NCBI GenBank assembly: GCA_964456445.1
Contig: CAYWBI010000062.1
Span: 1-19,013, forward strand
Direction of reading: 5' to 3'
DNA length: 19,013 nt
Source of the DNA: CAYWBI01 sp964456445
GTDB taxonomy: Bacteria; Calditrichota; Calditrichia; Calditrichales; J004
Shown: piece by piece, positions 1 to 8,589 of the stretch
Layout: each line of letters opens with the position of its first letter
Position numbering within the stretch: position 1 is the first letter of the stretch
The notes under the pieces: generated by a model
Databases searched by the model: none
The model's input: the letters and a program-made list of their open reading frames with translations, nothing else
Told to the model about the DNA's origin: nothing
Translations under genes and position numbers: made by a program

Positions 1-94
1 GTGTTACATAGTTTTTTTACCAACCCGCACCATTCTTCCATTTGGTAGTTTTGAATCGACACAGTCGATTCGCTCCAAAATACTATATCGATGC
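1..94. repeat. Structured intergenic repeat, copy 1
   Basis: This copy starts at or before the window edge. It shares with copy 2 (136-229) a start of the form GTGTT...CCAACCC, then CATTCTTCCATT, then a long nearly identical block from GGTAG to TCGATGC. Within the block GAATCGAC-ACA-GTCGATTC forms a perfect 8-bp hairpin. The longer pairing that is nearly perfect in copy 2 is broken here by two C-A mismatches, because this copy reads ACTATATCGAT instead of ACTGTGTCGAT. It may be one unit of a longer array running off the left edge, a non-autonomous element, or an RNA-level structure. I do not recognise the family. Confidence 0.8.
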
Positions 95-135
95 TTTGAT
101 CTTGTACCATTAATTTACATAGCACAAGAAAAGTA

Positions 136-229
136 GTGTTGGATAATTTTTATCCAACCCCGTTTCATTCTTCCATTCGGTAGTTTTGAATCGACACAGT
201 CGATTCGCTCCAAAATACTGTGTCGATGC
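136..229. repeat. Structured intergenic repeat, copy 2
   Basis: Second copy of the left-edge repeat, about 135 bp downstream of copy 1. Its head is a perfect 9-bp hairpin, GTTGGATAA-TTT-TTATCCAAC (138-158). Its tail, extended to 234, holds an 18-bp inverted repeat with one mismatch: GTTTTGAATCGACACAGT (183-200) against ACTGTGTCGATGCAAAAC (217-234), with a 16-nt loop. The short hairpin GAATCGAC/GTCGATTC (188-206) uses part of the same left arm, so the two folds exclude each other. No open reading frame is associated. Function unknown. Confidence 0.8.
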
Positions 230-305
230 AAAACCCTAATGCGCTTTGCCTTACCCGTTAAAACATCCCCCCTTTTTAAGAGAAAGAAGGGAGCGGCCAT
301 TATAA

Positions 306-342
306 AAGAACCTTCTCCACAGTCAATATGGAGAAGGTTTTT
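306..342 (-). terminator. Intrinsic terminator of maeB (possibly bidirectional)
   Basis: AACCTTCTCCA (309-319) pairs perfectly with TGGAGAAGGTT (329-339) around a 9-nt loop. The stem extends by three more pairs including one G-T. It begins about 30 bases beyond the maeB stop codon. Reading the minus strand, the stem is followed by the T-rich CTTTTATAA. On the plus strand it is followed by TTTTTAAAT, so it could stop transcription from either side. Confidence 0.75.
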
Positions 343-372
343 AAATACTACATGCATCCGGTGGATCAAAAA

Positions 373-2631
373 TTATTGCGCGTCGATTACTGCGATGGCC
401 GTCATGTTCACCACGCCGATTTCATCAAAGTCGCCGATCTGCAGCGGATGTACCGGTTTCTTTAAGCCCAGAAGGATCGGGCCAATAACCGTTGCGCCGC
501 CCAGTTTCTCGAGCAGTTTATAGGCAATGTTCCCCGATTCGATATTGGGGAATATCAACACGTTGGCGGCATCCTTACCGGCCAGGGCGCTAAAGGGATA
601 AACCGTATCGATAAGTTTTGCATCCACGGCTGTGCTGGCCTGCATTTCACCGTCAATCACTAATTTTGGATTTTGTTGGCGGATTAATTTAATGGCGTCT
701 TGTATTTTCTGGTTCACAATATGTTTGGTCGTGCCAAAGTTGGAAAATGACAACATGGCCACACGCGGCTTCACGCCCATCCGCTCTACCTCATGAGCCG
801 TAAGCATGGCTATATCCGCCAGTTCATCTACCGTGGGGTTTATATTGATGGTCGTGTCCGCAAAATAAAAAATCCGGTCTTTAAAAATCACCATGTGCAT
901 ACCGGTCACATGCTTTACATCATCCCTTACGCCGATAATTTGCAATGCCGGCTTGATGGTATCTTTGTAATGGTGGGTCAACCCGGCAACCATACCGTCG
1001 GCGTCGCCTTTTTCAACCATCATCGCACCAAAGTAAACCGGCTCGCTCATCATGCGTTCCGCATCTTCCAGTAAAATGCCTTTTCGTTGCCGCTTTTTAT
1101 AATAGGCCTGTACATAGGCATCACGTTTTTTATATGTCTTTGGGTCGATTATTTCCACGGATTTTTTCAGATAGCCAATACCCTGTTCTTCCATGTTTTT
1201 TTCGATCTTTTCCCGGTTGCCCAACAATACGGGATGGGCCATACCTTCTGCAATGACAATTTCGCACGCCTTGAGAATGGTCGTCGATTCCCCCTCGGGG
1301 TAAACAATCCGTTTAGGCGATTTCTTGGCTTTATTTATGAATACCCGTGTGACATGCCGTCCCACGCCCAACCGTTCTTCCAACTCGTCACGGTATTTAT
1401 CAAGATCGATCTGTTTTTGGGCGACGCCGGTTTCCATGGCTGCTTTGGCCACGGCAATGGATTCCCACAATAAAACCCGGGGGTCAAAGGGTTTTGGGAT
1501 CAGGTATTCACGACCGAATTTAAGCTGGTTGACGCCATAAGCGCGCATCACCGAATACGGTACCGGCTCTTTTGCCAAATCGGCCAGGGCATGCGCGGCG
1601 GCAACCTTCATCGTTTCATTGATTTCCGTGGCCCTAACATCGAGGGCGCCGCGAAAGATAAAGGGAAAGCCCAGTACATTGTTTACCTGGTTGGGGTAAT
1701 CACTGCGACCGGTTGCAATAAACACATCGTCACGCCAGGCGACGGCATTTTCATAGGTAATCTCGGGATCCGGGTTGGCCATGGCAAAAATGATGGGATG
1801 CGGCGCCATGGACTTGGCCATGGGTTCGGTTATCAGGTTCGGGGCCGATACGCCAAAAAAAGCATCGGCGCCAACCAGGGCGTCTTCCAATGTGCGCATA
1901 TCCGTTTGGTGGGCAAACTGTTCCTTAAAAGGGTTCATGCCTTCCTTACGGCCTTTATAGATAACGCCTTTACGGTCGCACATGGTTATATTTTCGTTTT
2001 TAACGCCCAACTCGCAATAAAAACGGGCGCAGGCAATACCGGCGGCCCCGGCCCCGCTAAAGACCACCTTTATATCTTCCATCTTTTTACCAACGATCTC
2101 ACAGGCGTTCAACAGGGCGGCCCCGGAGATGATGGCCGTTCCATGCTGGTCATCATGGAAAACCGGGATTTTCATCGTCTTGCGTAATTCACTCTCGATA
2201 TAAAAACATTCCGGCGCTTTGATGTCTTCTAAATTGATCCCGCCAAAGGTCGGCTCCATGAGTTGAACGGCCTTGATAATTTCATCGGGATCGGTGCTTT
2301 TTAACTCAATATCAAAAACATCGATATCGGCAAAACGCTTAAATAGAACACCTTTTCCTTCCATCACCGGCTTGCCGGCTTCCGGTCCAATATTGCCTAA
2401 ACCAAGTACGGCGGTACCGTTGCTGACCACTCCAACCAGGTTGCCTTTTGCCGTATATTTAAATACATCTTCTATATTTTTATCAATTTCCAAACACGGA
2501 CCGGCAACACCCGGCGTATAAGCCAATCCAAGATCGGTTTGTGTTATGCACGGTTTGGTAGTGTTTACTTCAATTTTTCCCGGACGGCCTTTGCTGTGAT
2601 AATGTAATGCTTCTTTTTGATAATCCATCAT
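373..2631 (-). CDS. maeB: NADP-type malic enzyme with C-terminal phosphotransacetylase-like domain
   Basis: A 752-residue protein with the MaeB layout: malic-enzyme N domain (about 18-155), NAD(P)-binding domain (about 160-400) and phosphate-acetyltransferase-like domain (about 430-750). Malic enzymes decarboxylate malate to pyruvate and CO2 while reducing NAD(P). Visible motifs are AYTPGVAGPCLEI with the catalytic Tyr at 38, EGKG with the catalytic Lys at 93, metal ligands in NLEDI (135-136) and FHDDQHG (160-161), and the nucleotide-binding GAGAAG (193-198). In the E. coli homologue the C-terminal domain is regulatory (acetyl-CoA) rather than a working transacetylase; whether that holds here is inference. 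The start is ATGATG preceded by GAAAGGA at normal spacing. Transcribed alone and divergently from the 2768 gene. NADP rather than NAD use is assumed from the family. Confidence 0.95.
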   Translation of the reverse strand: MMDYQKEALHYHSKGRPGKIEVNTTKPCITQTDLGLAYTPGVAGPCLEIDKNIEDVFKYTAKGNLVGVVSNGTAVLGLGNIGPEAGKPVMEGKGVLFKRFADIDVFDIELKSTDPDEIIKAVQLMEPTFGGINLEDIKAPECFYIESELRKTMKIPVFHDDQHGTAIISGAALLNACEIVGKKMEDIKVVFSGAGAAGIACARFYCELGVKNENITMCDRKGVIYKGRKEGMNPFKEQFAHQTDMRTLEDALVGADAFFGVSAPNLITEPMAKSMAPHPIIFAMANPDPEITYENAVAWRDDVFIATGRSDYPNQVNNVLGFPFIFRGALDVRATEINETMKVAAAHALADLAKEPVPYSVMRAYGVNQLKFGREYLIPKPFDPRVLLWESIAVAKAAMETGVAQKQIDLDKYRDELEERLGVGRHVTRVFINKAKKSPKRIVYPEGESTTILKACEIVIAEGMAHPVLLGNREKIEKNMEEQGIGYLKKSVEIIDPKTYKKRDAYVQAYYKKRQRKGILLEDAERMMSEPVYFGAMMVEKGDADGMVAGLTHHYKDTIKPALQIIGVRDDVKHVTGMHMVIFKDRIFYFADTTININPTVDELADIAMLTAHEVERMGVKPRVAMLSFSNFGTTKHIVNQKIQDAIKLIRQQNPKLVIDGEMQASTAVDAKLIDTVYPFSALAGKDAANVLIFPNIESGNIAYKLLEKLGGATVIGPILLGLKKPVHPLQIGDFDEIGVVNMTAIAVIDAQ

Positions 2632-2767
2632 TTATCCTTTCAGAATAATAAACAGGCATTTTCCCTTAACAATAAGTAATTTACTAAATTATTTTACGAT
2701 GAATGATTATTTTTTTATCTTTTTGAAAATAATTTTTAAATAGATAAATATAAATATTAGGAGATAA
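2632..2767. promoter_or_regulatory. AT-rich divergent promoter region
   Basis: A strongly AT-rich spacer of 136 bases between the divergent starts of maeB (minus) and the lipoprotein gene (plus), so promoters for both should lie here. On the plus side TTAGGAG (2757-2763) is a good ribosome binding site just before the ATG at 2768. On the minus side GAAAGGA precedes the maeB start. TTGTTA-16-TATTAT can be read on the minus strand, but its implied transcript start would fall on the maeB ribosome binding site, so I do not assign it. Confidence 0.5.
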
Positions 2768-3775
2768 ATGTCCCGGTACCATTATTTTATTATTTCCATG
2801 ATTATTGGCCTTTTTGTTTGTGGCTGTAATACCGGCGATAATAATCCAGCTAAACCTACAAACGGCATTAACTATATACAAATCCCCTTATCCGGTATCG
2901 CGGCACAATCCAATGCTGAATTTTCAGGGCTCGCCTGGTATGGAGATAAGTTGGTGCTAATGCCCGAGAACCCGGAATCATTTAGCGATTTTCATTTCTT
3001 TAGCATTACTAAAAGCGCAATTGATTCGTTTATCGCCAGCCCGGAAAGTGGCCCTCCTCATATCTCTACCATTCAGCTTAAAGGCGATTTCTCGACGATC
3101 ATCCCCGGATTTGAAGGATTTGAATCCATTATATTCCAGGGTGACCGGGCCTACCTGACCATAGAGGCGCACAATGACACGGGTATGACCGGCTGGTTGG
3201 TCAGCGGTCAAATGAGCGCTGATGGCAAAAATCTGGTTTTGGACACACATCTTTACAGCCCGATACCCGTTCCGGGCAATATCCCCAATTATGCTGCTGA
3301 AGCCATTACTATATATAAGGGTGAATTGGTGGTCTTTTATGAAGCCAATGGAAAAAACGTAAATAGCGCCCCAATGGCCTACCGTTTTGATAGCGGTTTA
3401 AAATATTTAGGGAACTACCCTTTTCCCCATATCGAATATCGTATTACCGACGCAAGTACCGTGGATAGCAGCGGCAACTTTTGGTTGATGAACTATTATT
3501 ATCCCGGTGAAAAGCGAAAATTAAACCCGGCCGATGATATTTTTGCAGCAAATGGGGCAACATCAACCGGCCATACCGTAGAACGCTTAGTAGATATGAA
3601 ATTTAAAGACGATCAAATTGTTGTTGCCGATAGCAGCACACTGGAAATGGCAAGTATTATAAAGAACGGACACAACTGGGAAGGACTGGCCCGGTTGGGA
3701 AATAAAGGGTTTCTGGTTGTCACCGATGAATTCCCCGAAACCATCCTGGCTTTTGTTCCCTTTAAAGCCCGTTAA
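2768..3775 (+). CDS. Lipoprotein, phytase-like/esterase-like beta-propeller (putative)
   Basis: A 335-residue predicted lipoprotein. A hydrophobic stretch (7-17) ends in V-C-G-C with the lipid-attachment Cys at 20, followed by an Asn/Pro-rich linker. The rest resembles the phytase-like (esterase-like activity of phytase) or SdiA-regulated beta-propeller group. It has a first-blade signature FSGLAWYGDKLVLMPENP near 53-70, repeated Gly/Trp-containing beta hairpins, and a closing segment WEGLARLGNKGFLVVTDEF near the C-terminus. The assignment rests on recognition of this pattern, not on catalytic residues, so the substrate is unknown. The start is fixed by TTAGGAG upstream. It is first in a row of four plus-strand genes, but 236 bases separate it from the next, so co-transcription is uncertain. 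Confidence 0.6.
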   Translation: MSRYHYFIISMIIGLFVCGCNTGDNNPAKPTNGINYIQIPLSGIAAQSNAEFSGLAWYGDKLVLMPENPESFSDFHFFSITKSAIDSFIASPESGPPHISTIQLKGDFSTIIPGFEGFESIIFQGDRAYLTIEAHNDTGMTGWLVSGQMSADGKNLVLDTHLYSPIPVPGNIPNYAAEAITIYKGELVVFYEANGKNVNSAPMAYRFDSGLKYLGNYPFPHIEYRITDASTVDSSGNFWLMNYYYPGEKRKLNPADDIFAANGATSTGHTVERLVDMKFKDDQIVVADSSTLEMASIIKNGHNWEGLARLGNKGFLVVTDEFPETILAFVPFKAR

Positions 3776-3996
3776 GCTGCCATCGATGCTGCTATTGGGA
3801 AAAGATTGTACCGCTCTCTGGAAACGAAATTCATCTTGTTCCACCAAACGGACATGCCCCCGGTATTGGCATTCATGGTTGCATTCTGCCCACGGGCGGT
3901 GTTGCCGGGCGGGTCTTTCATTTGTGGAAAAGAGTCCATTCATCCGTATGGGAAAGAGAACCATAAAAAAACCCGACAAATATTTTTTTAGTAATC

Positions 3997-4002
3997 AAGG
4001 AG
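3997..4002 (+). promoter_or_regulatory. Ribosome binding site of the amidase gene
   Basis: AAGGAG lies 9 bases before the ATG at 4012. It fixes that start and places the lipobox of the product correctly near the N-terminus. Confidence 0.75.
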
Positions 4003-4011
4003 TCCAAACTC

Positions 4012-4614
4012 ATGCGTTATTCACTACTTTTATTCTTCTTTCTTTTTGCCTGTGGTCATAAACAAGCGTCCGTAACAGTGCAAAAACCGGTCATTATCAC
4101 AAAGGCCCAGTGGGGTGGTAAGGCTGCAACGGGTATCAAGCCCGAACAAACAATCACAAAAATAACCATTCATCATGGCGGTGTTTTTGTTCCTCAGGAA
4201 AAAGACCCTAAAGCTTATATGCAGGAACTACAGCGCTTCAGTATAAAAGACAAACATTGGATCGACATTCCCTACCATTTCTGCATTGATCTGCAAGGAC
4301 GGATATATCAGGCGCGCGATCTTAAATATGCCGGCGATACCAACACGGAATATAATCCGGACGGACATGCGTTGATTTGTGTCATTGGCAATTATGAGGT
4401 GCAAAAAATCGCAGCCAAACAATTGGACGCCCTGGTGCAGTTAACCGCCTGGCTGGCCCAAACCTATCATGTCTCGATGGATTCCATCGCCAGTCATAAA
4501 GATTATTCGGCACAAACCGTTTGTCCGGGGAAGGATTTATATAAATATGTGCAGGATGGCACGATAAAAAAACGTGTGTCCGCCTTATTATCCGATAAGT
4601 CATCCACTAACTAA
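4012..4614 (+). CDS. N-acetylmuramoyl-L-alanine amidase (Amidase_2/PGRP fold), lipoprotein
   Basis: A 200-residue protein. The leader MRYSLLLFFFLFAC gives a lipobox with the lipidated Cys at 14, so it should be membrane-anchored on the periplasmic side. The remainder is an Amidase_2 (type 2 amidase, T7-lysozyme/PGRP) domain, about residues 28-185. These zinc enzymes cut the bond between MurNAc and L-Ala of peptidoglycan stems. The zinc ligands are visible as H54 (ITIHHGG), H162 (SHKDYS) and C171 (TVCPGKDLY). Y88 (IPYHF) fits the catalytic Tyr. The usual YHF.ID..G.IY segment and a GNYEV strand are also present. Length is normal for a single-domain amidase, with no extra binding module. The MFS gene follows after 47 bases, suggesting shared transcription. 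Confidence 0.9.
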   Translation: MRYSLLLFFFLFACGHKQASVTVQKPVIITKAQWGGKAATGIKPEQTITKITIHHGGVFVPQEKDPKAYMQELQRFSIKDKHWIDIPYHFCIDLQGRIYQARDLKYAGDTNTEYNPDGHALICVIGNYEVQKIAAKQLDALVQLTAWLAQTYHVSMDSIASHKDYSAQTVCPGKDLYKYVQDGTIKKRVSALLSDKSSTN

Positions 4615-4661
4615 AAAGCCATAAGGCGGTACAGATCACTCATTCAGAGAAATCAGCAGCA

Positions 4662-5822
4662 ATGAAGAAAGCCAAACTGGCCCTTAAAGACCCGATGTTC
4701 CGTTTTCTTGCGGTTTTGTCAATTGCATCTACTACCGGGCTACAAACCTGGCGTACGCTTTTTAACAATTTTGCCGTGGAGATCGCCCATCTTAGCGGTG
4801 GCCAGGTGGGCATCATTCAATCTGTCCGCGAGATTCCCGGTTTTCTGGCCTTGCTGGCCATCTTTATCTATTTGTGGATCAGGGAGTACCGGCTCTCCGC
4901 CCTGTCTATCATGATCCTGGGGATAGGTGTGGGGCTCACCGGATTCTTTCCTTCATACGGCGGAGTGATACTGACAACACTGCTGATGAGCTTTGGTTTT
5001 CATTATTTCGAAACCACCAATCAATCGCTCACGCTGCAATATTTTGACAAAGAAACCTCACCCTGGGTTTTTGGCAAACTTCGCAGCTATGGAGCGGCGT
5101 CAAATATTGTTGTGGGCCTGATCGTACTTGGGCTTAGCTATTTACTGGATTATAAAATCATTTTTGCATTGTCGGGTTTTTTGCTTTTACTAACGGGGAT
5201 TTGGGCCATAAAACAAAACCCGGGACGCAGCGGCATGCCTGTTCAACACAAAAAAATGATTTTGCGAAAGCGCTATGGCCTTTTTTATTTTTTAACCTTT
5301 ATGGCCGGAGCTCGACGACAAATCTTTGTGGCATTTGCTATTTTTCTGCTGGTCAAAAAATTTTCTTTTTCCGTTCAGGAAATTGCTGTTTTATTTGTTG
5401 TCAACAATGCGATTAATTATTTTTTAAGTCCCTTGATAGGCCGGGCCATCGTCCGCTTTGGCGAACGAAAAGTTTTATCCGTGGAATACTTTAGCCTGAT
5501 CTTTGTATTTTGCGGATACGCATTTGCCCACTCCAAGGCATTGGTTGCGGGACTTTATATTATGGATCATATCTTTTTTAACTTTGCCATAGCCATCCGC
5601 ACCTATTTCCAAAAAATCGGTGATGCGGCAGATGTGGCGCCGAGCATGGCCGTCGGTTTTACCATCAATCATATCGCTGCGGTTGTTATCCCCGCCATTG
5701 GTGGCATGTTGTGGATTTTGGATTATCGTATCCCGTTTATCGCCGGAGCTGTTCTAAGTATCATTTCGCTAACTGCCGTTCAGTTTATCACTGCCAGCAT
5801 CCATAAGGCTCAGCGTACTTGA
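4662..5822 (+). CDS. Major facilitator superfamily permease
   Basis: A 386-residue, very hydrophobic protein with about 11-12 predicted membrane helices in two halves, joined by a short basic loop (about 190-205, containing HKKMILRKR). This is the size and plan of an MFS_1-type transporter. Conserved-looking elements are the first-half segment FGKLRSYGAASNIVVG and the polar loop GRAIVRFGERKVLS, which corresponds to the MFS A-like loop of the second half. The ligand cannot be read from the sequence. Its position between a peptidoglycan amidase and a GH20 glycosidase suggests an amino sugar or muropeptide-related solute, which is inference only. There is no strong ribosome binding site before the ATG at 4662, so coupling to the upstream amidase is plausible. 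Confidence 0.85.
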   Translation: MKKAKLALKDPMFRFLAVLSIASTTGLQTWRTLFNNFAVEIAHLSGGQVGIIQSVREIPGFLALLAIFIYLWIREYRLSALSIMILGIGVGLTGFFPSYGGVILTTLLMSFGFHYFETTNQSLTLQYFDKETSPWVFGKLRSYGAASNIVVGLIVLGLSYLLDYKIIFALSGFLLLLTGIWAIKQNPGRSGMPVQHKKMILRKRYGLFYFLTFMAGARRQIFVAFAIFLLVKKFSFSVQEIAVLFVVNNAINYFLSPLIGRAIVRFGERKVLSVEYFSLIFVFCGYAFAHSKALVAGLYIMDHIFFNFAIAIRTYFQKIGDAADVAPSMAVGFTINHIAAVVIPAIGGMLWILDYRIPFIAGAVLSIISLTAVQFITASIHKAQRT

Positions 5823-5897
5823 TCTGTTTCCAAACGGGTTTATAAAAGAGAGCTAAAAGAAGACAATAAAAATCAACTTTATTAAGATGAGGCAAAT

Positions 5898-8378
5898 ATG
5901 CGATATTTAAAACTTTTTTTTCTACTTACGCTTAGCGGTTACACCTGTTGTGTGATGGCACAAACATCCGGCCCGGCAACCGGTCTTTTGCCTGTGCCCA
6001 AATTTATTCAAGCGCAGCAGGGCCGTTTTAATCTTGGCGATTCACCGGTAATAGAATCGGTATTGCGCTTTAATGCCGAAGCCCGCATCCTTGGTGATAG
6101 CCTGAACATACCAATTATGCGACAGTCGGAAACAATTGCAGGATCACATATTCTATTACAATCCTATAGCCCAAAGGACAGCCTTTTTAAAGGGACGCCC
6201 ATGACCCGGGACAGCGCCCTTATGCGGGAGGCATACCGTCTGGCCGTTCGTCCGGGACAAATAATTATTGCCGCCACCGATCCGGCCGGAATGTTCTATG
6301 GTATCCAAACGCTATTGGAGCTTATCCGCAACCAGGGTGCAACGCTGCAAGCCATGACAATCTCGGATTGGCCGGATTTTAAAATTCGTGGTCTTTCGGA
6401 CGATATCAGTCGCGGTCAGGTTTCGACGATGAAAAATTTCAAAAAAATTATTCGTTTTATGGCGAGATACAAAATGAACATGTATATGCCCTATATCGAA
6501 GATACCTATCGTTTTAAGTCCATGCCGGATATTGGCTCTGAGCGAGGTGCGCTCACCGATGCGGAATGGCGGGAACTGCAAAGTTATGCCGTATCTTACC
6601 ACGTACAAATCATACCGGCATTCCAAACTTTGGGTCATAATGAAAACGTTTTGCTTAAAGCAAGTCGTCATGATATAGCGGAATTTCCCGGTGCAGGGAG
6701 CCTGCGGGTGAACGCCGATTCCACCTATGCCTTTTTGGACAGAGAACTGGCCGAAGTGACCCGGACCTTTAAAAATCCATTTTTCAACATGGGCGCGGAC
6801 GAGTCCTGGGACGTTGGCAAATACCAAACAAAAGGGAATGTTGACCGTTATGGGCTGGCAACAGTTCATGCCCGGCACTACAAAAGGGTTTATGACTTGC
6901 TTCATAAATATGGTAAAAAAGTGATGATGTACGGGGATATTGTTCTTAGTCACCCCGGAATTTTGAGTGAAATCCCCAAAGATATTGTCATGATGGATTG
7001 GCATTATTATCCACTGCTCAATTATCCTTCAGTTGAAATTTTTGCCAACTCAGCTCAACCGTTTATCGTTTCTCCGGGCATTCATAACTGGCGCCGTCTT
7101 TTCCCCAACTTTACCGACGCTCTGGCCAATATGCAGGGGATGGCACAGGACGGCTTACGTTACGGCGCCATCGGCTATATTACATCCAACTGGGGCGACT
7201 ACGGGGGGATGAATTTACGTGAGTTTGGCTATTATGGTTATGCGTATGCCGGTGCTGTTAGCTGGAATAGCCGTGATATAACACAGACAAGCTTTGACAA
7301 ATTATTTTTTTACCGCTTCTACGGTGAAGATAATCCGGCTTACAGCCTTATATACCAGCTCTTATCGGAGTTAACTCTCAAAATCGAATGGCTAAATATG
7401 GTTGGGCATCCTTTTTACCCCATGGAAAAAGGCGGAATTAAAGAACAGCGTCTCGCCGTTCAATTACCAATTCTTCAAACGCAAATTAATTCGATGATAG
7501 ACCGGCTTCACCCCGGTAAAAACAAAGCGCATTTGGATTATCTTAGACTTGCCGTAGATTATTATGGTTGGTACGGTCGGTTACAAAAATTAAAAATCGC
7601 AATGCAGCGAACGGTGCACAACTTTGATCCCATACCACAGGCAATGCTGCAAAAATTACGGGGCAGCGCCATATCACTGGCGCTCGACCTCAATAGTCTT
7701 AATAAGCGATATAGCAGCCTTTGGAAACGGACAAACCGTTCGGCAAACCTTCAGTGGATGACCGCTTTATGGGCCCGTGTATCAGCCGAGATTCTGATTA
7801 AAGCAGATGAAATAGCCTCAGGCAACTTATCTTTTAACGGACAGCTTGAGACGCCTTTTATAACGATGCCTTATGCCGATGAAAATCAGGCTGTTCTTCA
7901 CTGCTATCTTCGCCGTGTTTTTTATCTAAAAAACAAAAAGAGTCTTGCCCACTTACAATTGATTGCAAATTCCGATGCAACAATCTGGGTAAATGGAAAG
8001 CATATCGGGCGGATCTGGGCGCGTAAATCGGGTTCGGCCATGGTTGAGGCCAATCGGGTCAAAACCTGGGAAATTGGTAAATTGCTCAAACCGGGCAAAA
8101 ATATAATTGCGATAGAAGTGCTTAATTATGTGGGCGGCAAAGCCTCCGCCAATGTTTGGCTGGAGATGACAGATCGAAGGGGCAACCTGGAACAAATCCA
8201 TAGTGACAAATATTGGAAAGCCGCCGATGTGCTTTTTGACGGCTGGAAAATTCCAGAATTTGATGACAGTGCCTGGCCCAATGCAGTTGATGCCAAACGC
8301 AACTGGATTATATCCAAACCATATTTTAAACAGGGGCTTCCTTCACGGATTGAGTTCTATAGCGGTCGGGGCAACTAA
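5898..8378 (+). CDS. Secreted glycoside hydrolase family 20-type glycosidase
   Basis: An 826-residue protein with a signal peptide (about 1-21, VMA|Q). It has an N-terminal GH20b-like domain (about 30-150), a GH20 TIM-barrel (about 155-480) and a C-terminal region (about 600-826). The C-terminal part contains a beta-sandwich like the carbohydrate-binding or jelly-roll modules of other glycosidases (TIWVNGKHIG, LLKPGKNIIAIEVLN). The catalytic Asp-Glu pair is D301-E302 in FNMGADESWDVGK. The canonical H-x-G-G-D-E is altered to N-x-G-A-D-E, which fits the divergent GH20 subgroup with DE(T/S)W(D/E)LGK. GH20 enzymes remove terminal GlcNAc/GalNAc using the substrate's own acetamido group. Specificity here is untested. 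GAGG precedes the ATG by 5 bases. The gap of 75 bases after the MFS gene permits one operon. Confidence 0.85.
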   Translation: MRYLKLFFLLTLSGYTCCVMAQTSGPATGLLPVPKFIQAQQGRFNLGDSPVIESVLRFNAEARILGDSLNIPIMRQSETIAGSHILLQSYSPKDSLFKGTPMTRDSALMREAYRLAVRPGQIIIAATDPAGMFYGIQTLLELIRNQGATLQAMTISDWPDFKIRGLSDDISRGQVSTMKNFKKIIRFMARYKMNMYMPYIEDTYRFKSMPDIGSERGALTDAEWRELQSYAVSYHVQIIPAFQTLGHNENVLLKASRHDIAEFPGAGSLRVNADSTYAFLDRELAEVTRTFKNPFFNMGADESWDVGKYQTKGNVDRYGLATVHARHYKRVYDLLHKYGKKVMMYGDIVLSHPGILSEIPKDIVMMDWHYYPLLNYPSVEIFANSAQPFIVSPGIHNWRRLFPNFTDALANMQGMAQDGLRYGAIGYITSNWGDYGGMNLREFGYYGYAYAGAVSWNSRDITQTSFDKLFFYRFYGEDNPAYSLIYQLLSELTLKIEWLNMVGHPFYPMEKGGIKEQRLAVQLPILQTQINSMIDRLHPGKNKAHLDYLRLAVDYYGWYGRLQKLKIAMQRTVHNFDPIPQAMLQKLRGSAISLALDLNSLNKRYSSLWKRTNRSANLQWMTALWARVSAEILIKADEIASGNLSFNGQLETPFITMPYADENQAVLHCYLRRVFYLKNKKSLAHLQLIANSDATIWVNGKHIGRIWARKSGSAMVEANRVKTWEIGKLLKPGKNIIAIEVLNYVGGKASANVWLEMTDRRGNLEQIHSDKYWKAADVLFDGWKIPEFDDSAWPNAVDAKRNWIISKPYFKQGLPSRIEFYSGRGN

Positions 8379-8589
8379 GCGCGGGCTTTGTCTTATAAAA
8401 ATCAAACTGATTATTCAAGCGGACCTTATGGATAAATCCAGCGTGAATAACATTAATCATTTTGATGCAGCATAGCTATGGGCCATTATTGTTTCTCATC
8501 AAATGGAAACAAATTTAACAAATATCGATAAAAACCGGCCAATTTACGTGACTGATTGATTCGATTTGACAAACCGTATTGGAGCGGAC
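8379..8589. other. Gene-free spacer between convergent genes
   Basis: Separates the 3' ends of the GH20 gene (plus) and the DtxR-family gene (minus). I see no coding sequence. The only clear structure is the hairpin listed at 8489-8512. Confidence 0.6.
8489..8512. terminator. Weak hairpin, possible shared terminator
   Basis: TTGTTTC (8489-8495) pairs perfectly with GAAACAA (8506-8512) around a 10-nt loop. It lies between the convergent GH20 and DtxR-family genes, where a terminator is expected. The stem is AT-rich and no real T-run follows on either strand, so the call is weak. Confidence 0.3.

Noticed and set aside
1..234. CRISPR array at the left edge
   Set aside because: The units are about 94 bp with internal divergence and one 41-base interval. 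Repeat size and regularity do not fit, and no cas genes are nearby.
115..369. 84-residue minus-strand open frame at the left edge
   Set aside because: It runs through the repeat and the maeB terminator hairpin, resembles no protein family and has no supporting ribosome binding site.
1591..2187. 198-residue plus-strand open frame
   Set aside because: Lies entirely antisense to the well-conserved maeB gene; shadow of its codon bias.
3776..3991. Open plus-strand frames after the lipoprotein stop, one starting with TTG at 3806 and one without a start reading IHLVPPNGHAPGIGIHG
   Set aside because: All plus frames are open here simply because stops are rare. No ribosome binding site, no family recognised and no consistent frame. 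A decayed gene cannot be excluded but is not supported.
6312..7004. 230-residue minus-strand open frame
   Set aside because: Antisense to the catalytic domain of the GH20 gene, with no domain resemblance.
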